Assembly: GCA_013399855.1 (NCBI GenBank)
Contig: VXAY01006251.1
Location: 1,102 to 65,101 of the forward strand
Source: Oxyruncus cristatus
Taxonomy: Eukaryota > Chordata > Aves > Passeriformes > Cotingidae
Length of the DNA stretch: 64,000 bases
Direction of reading: 5' to 3'
The notes under the pieces were generated by a model. That model did no database searches. It saw only the letters and a program-made list of their open reading frames with translations, and was not told the origin of the DNA. Positions 9,858-18,062 of the stretch are shown one piece after another; positions within the stretch are counted from its first letter, which is position 1; the number at the start of each line of letters is the position of its first letter. A program made the position numbers and the translations under genes.

Positions 9858-11363
9858 TCAGATACTATAGAAGAGCCGTCTTCTGAGCAGATCTTTCAGG
9901 TCGTTGGCCTCCCTCAATGCCTTAGCGTGGGCATCTGGGTCCTCCAATAGGTTCTGGAAGAGGTTGATGGGCTGGGCTGTTTGGAAGGCTGTAGGCAAGC
10001 TGATCTCCTCGGGCATGTCCTCGTTGCCAAAGAAGAAGTGGTTGAGGCGTTTCTCCTCCACACAACACCTCAGGTACTGCATGACATCATCCAGCCGCAG
10101 CAGGAAATCCCTGCGGCACCAGCCTGCCAGGGGGATGAGAGTCAGGAGGTGCATGACCACAGTCTTCAAAACATAGGGAGAAAAGCCTGTGCCCGCGAGA
10201 ATGCGAGCACAGAGCTGCAGGCATTTGAGGTAGCAGCTGTGGCGTGGGGCCTGCCTGGAGACGTGCTGGAAGAACATCGCCTCTGCCACAGCGTAGGTCT
10301 CTAGCCATGTCGTGCCTGGGGGGACAAGGGCCTCTGTAGGCTGGCTGCTCAGGAAGATGTCCGAGTCCCCTTGCTGCACGCCAAATATTATCTCAACAAA
10401 GAGGGGTTTCCTGTGGGCTTTCTTCAGCTTCAGCTTGCAGGAGCGGCTGGAGGGCAGCACCTTCATGCTGTAGTGATGTGACTGAAGTACCTCCTCCCAG
10501 GCTGAGGTCACAAACTTCTGGAACCAGAGGGCAACTTTCTGCGCATCAAGGTAGGGGCCAGTGCAGAGAGTTTGTAGGAGGCTGGGCTCCTGATTTCTCA
10601 TCAGCTCCTCCTTGCAGTGGTGGAGGAAGCACAGCGTGTTGCTGCCCAGCTGCTCCCCGGTGCAGGTGCACACCAGCTGCACACAGACACACATGCCCTT
10701 CTGTGGCATCTCCCCTGCGGTGTCCTGTTCCAGGTGGAAGGTGTGCCCACAGGGTGGCTTCAGGGGCACGAGTACGCAATAGACAACGTCATTCTCTTCC
10801 TGAGGACTCCAACCCTCACAGGCACTGCCCACTCCAATGGCTGGTTGCAGCACCGGGAAGAAGCTGTTCAAAAAGCGCTCACGGGAGACACTGAGAAGGT
10901 CACGCACCAGCTCCTCCACCACCCGTCTCCTGTGGGCCAGCTTGTGCACTGACCACTGGATGCGCCTTTCATAGATCCTGGCCAGATCCCTCTCAGAAGG
11001 ATCTTCTCCCTCACTTTCTTCACTCTCTGTGGAGCTGCTCTCTTCTTCGTCGCTGCTGTCCCACTCATGGCTCCTTTTCCTGAGCTTCCAGCAGAGGCCC
11101 AAGAACAAGACCTGGACTCCAGCAAGGGCCCAGAACTGCCACTGATGCAAGGCAGCGCAGAGCAGCGCTCCCCAGGCTATGATAATCTGTTTCAGGGTCC
11201 CATGTTCCAGCTCCTGCAGCAGCTGAGTCATCTCTTGGTCCAGATACTTTGCACGCTTCTGCATGCGGTCATGTGTCTCTTCATCCAGTCCATCGCTAAC
11301 CATCTGGGGGTACTCAAGGATGCATTTCAAAAAAAGGATGAGGAATAGTCTCCTGAAGGCCAT
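9858..11363 (-). CDS. ITPRIPL1-like: Inositol 1,4,5-trisphosphate receptor-interacting protein-like 1 (ITPRIPL1-like), intact
   Basis: A single uninterrupted 501-codon ORF, the usual size for this family, with all coding sequence in one exon. The start ATG (11363-11361) has a strong Kozak context (G at -3, G at +4). Residues 4-16 are a hydrophobic signal or anchor. Residues 24-58 form a charged, heptad-like helix (DRMQKRAKYLDQEMTQLLQE). Residues 62-92 are the main membrane segment, followed by basic KLRKR. Residues 102-125 are an acidic Ser/Glu tract. Residues 155-490 form the Mab-21/cGAS-like nucleotidyltransferase-fold domain, with GVGSACEGW (177-185), VLVPLKPPCGHTFHLE (197-212), a CVC…CTC cluster (225-234) and WCRRDFLLRL (415-424). 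In mammals ITPRIP binds IP3 receptors, and ITPRIPL1 has been reported as a CD3-epsilon ligand; the function of bird paralogues is not established. The acidic metal-binding pair of active enzymes is not evident, so it is probably a pseudoenzyme (inference). Neighbours 8985-9530 and 13335-13790 are decayed paralogues on the same strand. Confidence 0.93.
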   Translation of the reverse strand: MAFRRLFLILFLKCILEYPQMVSDGLDEETHDRMQKRAKYLDQEMTQLLQELEHGTLKQIIIAWGALLCAALHQWQFWALAGVQVLFLGLCWKLRKRSHEWDSSDEEESSSTESEESEGEDPSERDLARIYERRIQWSVHKLAHRRRVVEELVRDLLSVSRERFLNSFFPVLQPAIGVGSACEGWSPQEENDVVYCVLVPLKPPCGHTFHLEQDTAGEMPQKGMCVCVQLVCTCTGEQLGSNTLCFLHHCKEELMRNQEPSLLQTLCTGPYLDAQKVALWFQKFVTSAWEEVLQSHHYSMKVLPSSRSCKLKLKKAHRKPLFVEIIFGVQQGDSDIFLSSQPTEALVPPGTTWLETYAVAEAMFFQHVSRQAPRHSCYLKCLQLCARILAGTGFSPYVLKTVVMHLLTLIPLAGWCRRDFLLRLDDVMQYLRCCVEEKRLNHFFFGNEDMPEEISLPTAFQTAQPINLFQNLLEDPDAHAKALREANDLKDLLRRRLFYSI

Positions 11364-11827
11364 GGCCTCCTCTCCAGGAGATAAAAAAGAAGGGGTTGAG
11401 CAGAAGGAGTGAAGGGGGGAGGGGGGGAATTGGAGGTGAGAGGAGCTGTGACAGGAGACAGAGGGATCTAAGGGCAGAAAGGAGAGAGGGCTAGGCAGCT
11501 GGCAGGCAACAAGTCCTGTGCCCAGTCACAGTGGTGGCACCGTGCCCTCCCCAAGGTGTGCTCGTGGGGGGCTGGACCCTGGGGGCGGGATAGAACTACT
11601 CCCTCCAGCGCCCACGTTTCTGCTCTGGCCCTCATCCAGTGCAGTCTCCTGCGACATGTGCGCTCATCGATGGTCCAGGCTGTACTGCAACAGTGTTGCC
11701 TACTGGTGCCCTTCGCACCTGCCCCCATTGTGACACTTCCCTTGTGATGTCACAGGCACCGGACACATCACAGCCAGGCCAGCCCCGCCCTTCATCCCCA
11801 CCCGGACTCAGCTACTCACAGTTGCCT
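11364..11827 (-). promoter_or_regulatory. 5' flank and likely promoter of ITPRIPL1-like copy 2
   Basis: This region is homologous to 13791-14190 upstream of copy 3. The best-preserved block is CACCTGCCCCCATTGTGACA, then CTTGTGATGTCACAGGCACC, then GACACATCACAGCCAGG (plus strand, 11716-11778). It contains TGATGTCA (11745-11752), a CRE/ATF-like octamer, about 380 bp upstream of the ATG, flanked by an inverted TGTGAC/GTCACA pair (11729-11754). No TATA box is obvious. A pyrimidine-rich stretch (minus strand) precedes the ATG and might be the end of a 5' UTR intron, but no convincing acceptor is visible. Confidence 0.55.
11745..11752. promoter_or_regulatory. CRE-like octamer TGATGTCA, copy 2 promoter
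   Basis: This octamer is identical in the copy 3 flank at 14103-14110 within a longer conserved block, while sequence around the block has diverged. CREB, CREM and ATF factors bind TGACGTCA and close variants. The match is to a variant, so factor identity is inference. Confidence 0.45.
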
Positions 11828-12447
11828 TTTGAACAGATCAAGCAGGAGACAGTTCATGCAGTAGCCTTTGGGCCGCTCCAAACAGGGCAAGATGTGAAAA
11901 ATGTGCTCTATACTGCACCTGGGGAGAATGGCCATACCTGGTCCCTCTGGCAGAAGCCCTGAGGGAGATTCGAGGTCAACCTCTAGGTTTTTGGAGTTGG
12001 GGATACAGAGATTCTGAAGCCCACTAAACTCCAATTGAAAAAGAGATATTGGCAGCTCAGAAAAGGGTTTAAGCTGCTTTGGAAGTGGTTGGTACTGAAG
12101 CACAGCTCCTCCTGGCACCCCCATTACCCATGTTGAGTTGGATGTTCAAAGAGAGTGTCTTCTCTACACATCATGCAACAGATGGAACATGGAGTAAGTG
12201 GGTCGCACTGATCACACAGCGAGCTTGGATGGGAAACCCCAGTTCTCCAGTAGTCTTAGAAGTGATCATGGACTGGCCAGAAGGCAAAGATTTTGCAATG
12301 TCACAAAGGAGGAGGCACCATGTGCTGAAGAGAGCTCACTATAAAATAAATTACCAGAGAGTGAGAAGAAATATTCCTTGTTTACTGATGGATCTTGCTG
12401 TCTTGTGGGAAAGCATCAGAGGTGCAAAGCAACAGTCTAAGACCTAA
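11828..12447 (+). pseudogene. Decayed ERV pol fragment (RT C-terminal / RNase H start)
   Basis: Retroviral pol sequence from the end of reverse transcriptase into the beginning of RNase H. The pieces lie in three different frames: one ends at a stop at 11960-11962, one is open across 12079-12447, and the RNase H start motif FTDGS (12381-12395, carrying the first catalytic Asp) is in the third. Frameshifts and a stop therefore break it several times. The rest of RNase H and all of integrase are missing, since the 3' non-coding region follows at once. Class assignment to ERVL-like (foamy-virus-related) elements rests on family resemblance and the short pol-to-LTR distance, not on a search. It is non-functional. 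Confidence 0.7.
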
Positions 12448-12934
12448 CACCATTTTTCCTACCTGAAAGACTGTCAAGCGGGGATGGAGGCCAAAGTCAT
12501 GGACTAAACGAATTCAGCAGACATTTCTGTGAGCATTTTATGGGCATTTGACAGAGGTGTTCCACAGACTAAGGGAATGATGTCTGTATGTATACCTATG
12601 AAATAAATAGGGAAGATGGTATGGGAAGTGTGAGACTTGGCATGACATAAATGGTATGGAATAGGAGGTGGATATTGTTCTGATTTAGGCTGGGATAGAG
12701 TCAATTTCTTCTCAGCAAGTGTCACAGTGCTATTTTGGATTCAGTATGAAAATAATGTTGGTAACACATTGATGTTTTGGTTGTTGCAAAGTCAAATTTA
12801 TCCTTTAATCACAGACTTTTCTTGTGCCAGTGAGGAGGTACAAAAAACCAGGAAAAAACAGCTGGGAGGGAGCATGGCTGGGACAGGTGATCCAAACTGG
12901 CCAAAGGATATGCCGTAGATTGTCATGTCCAGAA

Positions 12935-12940
12935 TATAAA
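12935..12940 (+). promoter_or_regulatory. LTR TATA box
   Basis: TATAAA within AGAATATAAACTGGGGG of the ERV LTR. Transcription from it would start near 12965 and run antisense into copy 3. Confidence 0.5.
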
Positions 12941-13093
12941 CTGGGGGATGTACCCAAAGGAGAACTGATCAGTATTTGGGAGAGTGTCTGGCATCAGTCA
13001 GCGTGTGGTGATCAATTGCATTGTTCATCACTTATTTTGATTTTTTTTTCTTTTTTATTATCTTTATTATTATATAAAATTATATTCTGCTTT

Positions 13094-13350
13094 AATTCAA
13101 CTCCTAAAATATTCTTATCTCAACCTGTGGAGTTTTACTGTATTTCAACTCTCTCAAACTATTCTTTTTTCAACCTACAGGGTTTTACTTTCGATTTCAA
13201 CTATTAAACTATGCTTTTCTCAACCGATGGGGTTTTACTTCCAATTTCAACTCTCAAGCTATTCTTTTCTCAACCTACAGGGTTTTACTTTCAATTTCAA
13301 CTGTTAAAGTGTCCTCATCTCAACCTACGGGGCTTCACTTTCCATTTCCC
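13094..13350 (+). repeat. 50-bp minisatellite inside the LTR, five units
   Basis: The anchor CAACC recurs at 13121, 13171, 13221, 13271 and 13321, exactly 50 bp apart each time, followed each time by a GGGTTTTACTT-like block. Each intervening segment carries a TTCAACT…AAACT…TTCTTTTCT part, with ATTAAA at 13203-13208. Units differ by several substitutions. The repeated piece is the LTR's own poly(A)-signal region. Confidence 0.9.
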
Positions 13351-13790
13351 TCCCATTTCACCTGCAGGGTAAAGGGGGTTAGGGCAGTGGGGATGGGAGT
13401 GGGCAGAGTGAGGGTGGGGGTAGGGCGTGGGGGATCAAGCAGCTTTGTGTCCAGATCCCTCTCAGCACGATCTCCTCCTTCACTTTCTTCTCTCTCCTCG
13501 AAGCTGCTCCCTGCTTCATTGCCGATGTCCACCTCATTGCTCCTTTTCCTGAGCTGCCAGAAGAGTCCCAAGACCAGGCCCAGGACAGCCCAGAGCAGGG
13601 CTCCCCAGGCCCCGCCACTCTGCTCCATGGTCCCGTGTTCCAGCTCCTGCAGCAGCTGCGTCATCTGTTGGTCCAGGTACTCCGCACGCTGCTGCATGCG
13701 GTCACAGGAGTCTTCATCCAGCGGATCGCCGACCATCTGTGGGAACTGGAGGATGTTTTTTACAATGCCAAAGAAGATCATGGCAGCCAT
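13335..13790 (-). pseudogene. ITPRIPL1-like copy 3, truncated to N-terminal membrane/coiled-coil part
   Basis: The start ATG (13790-13788) has a strong Kozak context (A at -3, G at +4) and aligns with the start of the intact copy; the frame is also open upstream to 14159. Residues 1-116 match the N-terminus of copy 2: hydrophobic start, QMVGDPLDEDSCDRMQQRAE helix, LDQQMTQLLQELEHGT, a membrane segment AWGALLWAVLGLVLGLFW about 12 residues shorter than in copy 2, basic LRKRS, and an acidic EEREESEGGD tract. Homology stops after RDLDTK (about 13451-13442). The frame then runs 35 residues into proline/threonine-rich unrelated sequence and stops at 13335. The entire Mab-21-like domain is missing, apparently lost with the arrival of the ERV remnant. 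It could still be translated as a 151-residue membrane protein, or be a plain pseudogene. Confidence 0.85.
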
Positions 13791-14190
13791 GGTGGAGCAG
13801 CAGGGACAGGAGTCACAGAGACTTTGGGGCAGGAGGGAGAGGGTGCTGAGCAGGTGGTGGCAGGCAGCAAGGCCTGCACATAGTCCCGGTGGTGGTCCCG
13901 TGCCCTGCCCAAGGCGCGTCCGCAGGGGGCCGAGCCCTGGATGCAGGGGCAGAACCACTCCCTCAGATGCAGCGTTTCCACTCTGGCCTTCGTCCAGCAC
14001 AGTATCTTCCCAGTGTGTGCAGTCACTGCTGGTCCAGGCTAAACTGGGGAGCATTGCCTGCTGGTGGCATTTACACCTGCCCCCATTGTGACACATCCCT
14101 TGTGATGTCACAGGCACCAGACACATCACAGCCAGGTCAGCCCCACCCTTTGTCCCCATCCCAGCTCAGCGATTCATAATGGCCTTGGGA
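13791..14190 (-). promoter_or_regulatory. 5' flank of ITPRIPL1-like copy 3, homologous to copy 2 promoter
   Basis: Aligns with 11440-11827. Shared blocks include GGTCCAGGCT, CACCTGCCCCCATTGTGACA, CCTTGTGATGTCACAGGCAC and ACACATCACAGCCAGG. The CRE-like TGATGTCA is at 14103-14110, about 315 bp from the ATG. A possible 3' splice site (pyrimidine-rich, ending CCCCAAAG) lies about 36 nt before the ATG on the minus strand. Confidence 0.6.
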
Positions 14191-14437
14191 AACCAAAGGC
14201 CTGACGCCCACAAAATACAGACATACTGCTCTGGAACAGATCTCCAGGGGCTCCCTATGAAAAGCAGGCCAAGGCTCCCCCAAAACCCTTGTCAGATACA
14301 AAACTGGGTGACATGACCCAGAGATGTCTTCACGCCTTGAAATCTCCTGTGAGATCGTATCGGTTCCCTTGGTGCTGATCTCTGTGCTTGCGGCAGCGCT
14401 CTTGGGGTCTCTGTGACACCCCTGGGTGTGTCATACA
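14191..14437. other. Intergenic, nothing recognised
   Basis: Short interval between the copy 3 flank and the next CR1 fragment; no feature seen. Confidence 0.5.
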
Positions 14438-14828
14438 GAGAAGGACTTGGGGGTTCTCGTGGATGAAAAACTGGACATGAGGCAACAGTGTGCACTCACA
14501 TCCCAGAAAGCCAATCCTAACCTGGGCTGCATCAAAATAAACTTGGACAGCAGGTTGAGGGAGATGATTCTTCCCCTTACTCTGCTCTCATGAGGCTCCA
14601 CCTGGAGTACCACATCCAAGTGCTGGGTCCTTAGGACGAGGAAGATGTGGACCTGTTGGAGTAGGTCCAGAGGAGGCCATGAAAATGATCAGAGGGCTGG
14701 AACACCTCTCCAGCAACCACAGGCTCAGTCAGCTGGGGCTGTTCAGTCTGGAGAAGAGAAGACTGGGGAAACCTCATTGAGGCCTTCCTGTACTTGAAAG
14801 AGAGCTTACAATAAAAAAGACGGAATTG
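14438..14828 (+). mobile_element. CR1 LINE internal fragment (end of RT ORF)
   Basis: The plus strand carries GAAGGACTTGGGGGTTCTCG, TGGATGAAAAACTGGACATG, CATCCCAGAAAGCCAATCCT, CTCCACCTGGAGTACCACAT, GACCTGTTGGAGTAGGTCCA and GATCAGAGGGCTGGAACACC. This is the C-terminal RT region of CR1 in sense orientation. Stops and indels break the frame (for example the TGA in CTCTCATGAGGCTCC). It ends near CTTGAAAGAGAGCTTACAAT without the CR1 3' terminus. Confidence 0.92.
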
Positions 14829-17800
14829 TCTACTCCTATGCTCTTTCCTTGGTTCAGGAAACCAACTTGTACGCCATGATCCTCTGCTGTGGATCCTCCT
14901 GGCACCACAGCTGCTCATCTCAGCAAAATGCTTTGGCCCAGACCATTTGCAATTGGCATTCTAATATCTTTTCTTTGTACTGATTCCTAAGGGCTCACGT
15001 ATCGCAGACACCCCTTCCCTGCTCACACTGGTGTGCTTCTGGCTGGCTTTCCATTTCCATGTGGAGTGAAGAGAAAAGAAAACAAACAAGGGCATAGAGT
15101 CCCTCCACCAGCATTTGGCCAACAGGGGGGTTTGGAGAGAAGTCAGCTGGAAATCAAGCTGCCTCCTGGTACCAAAGTGGAACAGCAAGGAAGCAGGTCA
15201 TGAGACACCATGATTCAGGTACTGTTTTTGTCCCACAAACCATCACTATATATTAAAATATATTCACACACATACATAGTGTATGTGATAACTCTTATCT
15301 CTGGCTGCTCAGCATTCTTACAGCATTTGCTCTTGGTTGAGGGAAAGCAGTTTGCAGGAAAGTGACTTTTGCCCTTTGCATCATCTTGCACCAAGGAGGC
15401 ACTAAAGCAATCTGACTTCTTGCCATAAAATCTCAAGTGCTCTGTTAATTGGATGGTACACTAATGCCATCTTTCATTTCCAGGACCCTCTACTCACAGT
15501 TGTTAAAACAAATACACAGACTTTTTTCTTCCTATTAAGAACTGCACAGAGGTCTCAAACTATATTCCAGCTGGGATCATGCAATTAATCATCACACAAG
15601 ATAAAAGGCTGCTTCCCATATGTCACATTTACAGGTGTCTTTACCTTGGATGCACGTGGCTTCTGTGAGATGCTAAGAGGAGAAGAGAAAGCTGGGCCTG
15701 ATGTTCACCCTACAAACTTGTGGATGTAGTCAGCCAACACTAAGGATAACCAAACAATTCCATGCTTTGAAATCCCTCACGGATCTTGCTGCCTGTGAAA
15801 CAAAGGAAATATGCAGCTTCTTTATTAAAATGAATGAATAATAACTGAATAATGAATACCAGTGATTAAAATCCCCAGTATCACAGCCCCATCTAATGGA
15901 CTGGCTGAAAGATAGTCAAAGGACCTACAAAGAGTCTATCTATCTGTTCCTTTGCAAAATAAGTTATCGTGATAAACAGGACCCTGTGGCACATTAAACT
16001 CTTAATTATGGCACAGGAGGCATTTTCTCTGAAAATTAAAAAGGTTGCAAAATGGCTACAGCCTCTGGGAGGCAATTCTTAGAAGCAAAATGTAGCTCAG
16101 TGCTAGTGACTCCTTTATCTACTGCCTTCAGTATTCTCTTGGCACAGATTAGTGTGGAGAGGGGCGTCTCCATATTTCTTAGTCATGTTATCATTATGCC
16201 AATGACTCTGGAATGCCATAATCCTATAGAGCAGCAGGGGCCCAAGGGAAAACACAAGGAAATCACTGAGAGGAGAGAGATATCATTTAACCCAGGCTTC
16301 ATTTGCTATTGAACATTTGAGACCCTTTTTTTTAAATTATTTATTAAAAAAATGGCCCGTGATGTGTGGCTTCTAGAGGAGTGGCTTGGCCTGCACAGTG
16401 TGAAGACCAGCCTCAGGGCTGCCTGTGCTACATGCTGTGTGACACAACTCTGTAAACCTGCACGATCATAAGGCTGGTTACCAGCCTTTCATGTCTAATA
16501 AACAAAAACCTGTGGATTAAACCCCACAAAATAGTTACGAGCAGCAGGATGCTGAAAGGAGTGGTGTCATGAGGTTTACACCCAAATCCAGAGCTCCTGG
16601 AGGGAAGCACAGGGACCCTTTTAGTTTGGAGGGGGTGACAGATTGAGTAACTACTGGTTTCTAAACAACTGCAAAGGTGTTTTGGATCCCAGCAGTTTTT
16701 GTGATACTAGGTCACTAGAAATTTCCAGGGCTTCTTCCTCTGAGCTGCTCTTAGCTTCCCTAGCAGTGACAACTGAAAATACTTCTCAGATGACTCAGAG
16801 CTCTGAGCCCACGTTCAGTAGTGCTAATTAGGCACCTTACTCCTGAAAACAGGAAGAATTAGGCAGCACAAGCCCTTTATAGGTGTTCTCATCCGGAAAG
16901 CCCATTCTTTTTTCTTTTCTGAAGGTTTCCCAGCACTTTACTCAACTCGTTAAGAAAAAAACTCAGGCAAGGAGATCACTAATATTTCCTGTGTGAGACT
17001 GAGTGCCCAGACAAAAACAAGGTCTTTTGTATCAAATCCATAAATCACTGCTCTGTATCTTAGAGGAGTTTTGAGTTGAGTATCTGACTGCAATATTTAT
17101 CACTCACATACCTTGTGGTATGGACTTTGGTAAGTGGACTTTGCTGGTGCAAGTCCCACAAAACCTGGCCAGTGAACCATTGAAGCAGGAACCTTGCTCA
17201 CCTTAAATTAAGAGAATCTCAAATAAATCCTCACCTAAGTCAAGGCAAGGCATCATTTGGGGGAAGAGATGCTACTTCAGAGGTAGCAAATGTTGTGATT
17301 TTCTATGCTGACCATGGCTGCCTACCTTCTGCAGGGCTGGAAGGACGAGGTGCAAGCATTTATCCTCTGGATGCACCACTATTTCAGCAGCCACAAAAGC
17401 TCCCTCACACTGACCAAGTGTTAAATTCCCATTTGAATGGCACCAGACTCCTTGCAGGACCTGTACAAAACATGCACAAGGAAAAACTTCAGGATTAATT
17501 TGGGAAATGTTTCTGCTTGGGTTAACAGCTTTGCTTGGAGACTGACTCTTCTGTTATGGGTCGATTCATCACTGGGAACAGGGTGGGCTGAGAGTGCTTA
17601 CTCCAGAAGTTGGACCCTGCAGTGGGCTGTATGGTCACAGGGACTGGGTGTGCAGGTACAGGTGGCCATGCCCAGGTGCCCAGTCACTGAGCTTTACGTC
17701 ACCTCCTCAGAGCCACCACAAAAGCAGAGTGGAAAAGGAAGGTGGACAACACCATTCTTGTCACTGACCAGCACCGCCTCTCCTAATTCCACGTGCAGAA

Positions 17801-18041
17801 CTACAGTCTCAACTAACTAGAAGGTCACTAGGGAGGAAGAGGCTGAAGCAATCAGGATTCCTCTCCAGTCTGAGCCCCGTGTTCTGACCCTGGTGGATGC
17901 TGCACCCAGACACATACCCCACTCTGGAGCAGTCATCAGAGAACAGGGGCATCTAGTGGCTGCATCAGAAAGTTCAATAAGCTCCACCACTGCCTTGAAA
18001 AGAGGTGAAAATTTACCTTTTTCTTCTTCCTTTTTTTTTCT
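14829..18041. other. Intergenic, nothing recognised
   Basis: No coding, RNA or repeat feature could be supported. Open frames are short and without motifs. Confidence 0.5.
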
Positions 18042-18061
18042 TGTGTGTGTGTGTGTGTGTG
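18042..18061 (+). repeat. (TG)n microsatellite
   Basis: About ten TG units, preceded by a poly-T/TTC-rich tract (18018-18041). Confidence 0.9.
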
Positions 18062-18062
18062 A

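Larger units (their letters stand above)
11828..13430 (+). mobile_element. ERVL-like endogenous retrovirus remnant (pol fragment plus 3' LTR)
   Basis: A 5'-truncated, internally deleted provirus on the plus strand. It consists of a degenerate pol segment (about 11828-12447), a short 3' non-coding region with a purine-rich stretch (12658-12672) and a 3' LTR starting at 12676. No env, gag, protease or integrase is visible. It lies between the copy 2 promoter flank and the truncated end of copy 3, transcriptionally opposed to both. The left edge follows directly on sequence still alignable with the copy 3 flank. The right edge is uncertain because 13351-13450 matches nothing I recognise. Confidence 0.75.
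12676..13430 (+). mobile_element. 3' LTR of the ERVL-like element
   Basis: It begins with TG (TGTTCTGATTTAGGCTGG). It contains CAAACTGGCCAAAGGATATG and a TATA box, TATAAA, at 12935-12940 followed by CTGGGGG. The downstream R/U5 part is AT-rich with ATTAAA and CTCAACC motifs. The arrangement matches an LTR family I recognise from bird genomes. The 3' end is not clear: a 50-bp tandem array occupies 13094-13350, and the expected terminal CA is not identifiable, so the end coordinate is an estimate. Confidence 0.75.

Noticed and set aside
9904..11348. Several plus-strand ORFs of 90-140 codons
   Set aside because: They are antisense shadows of the 501-codon ITPRIPL1-like gene.
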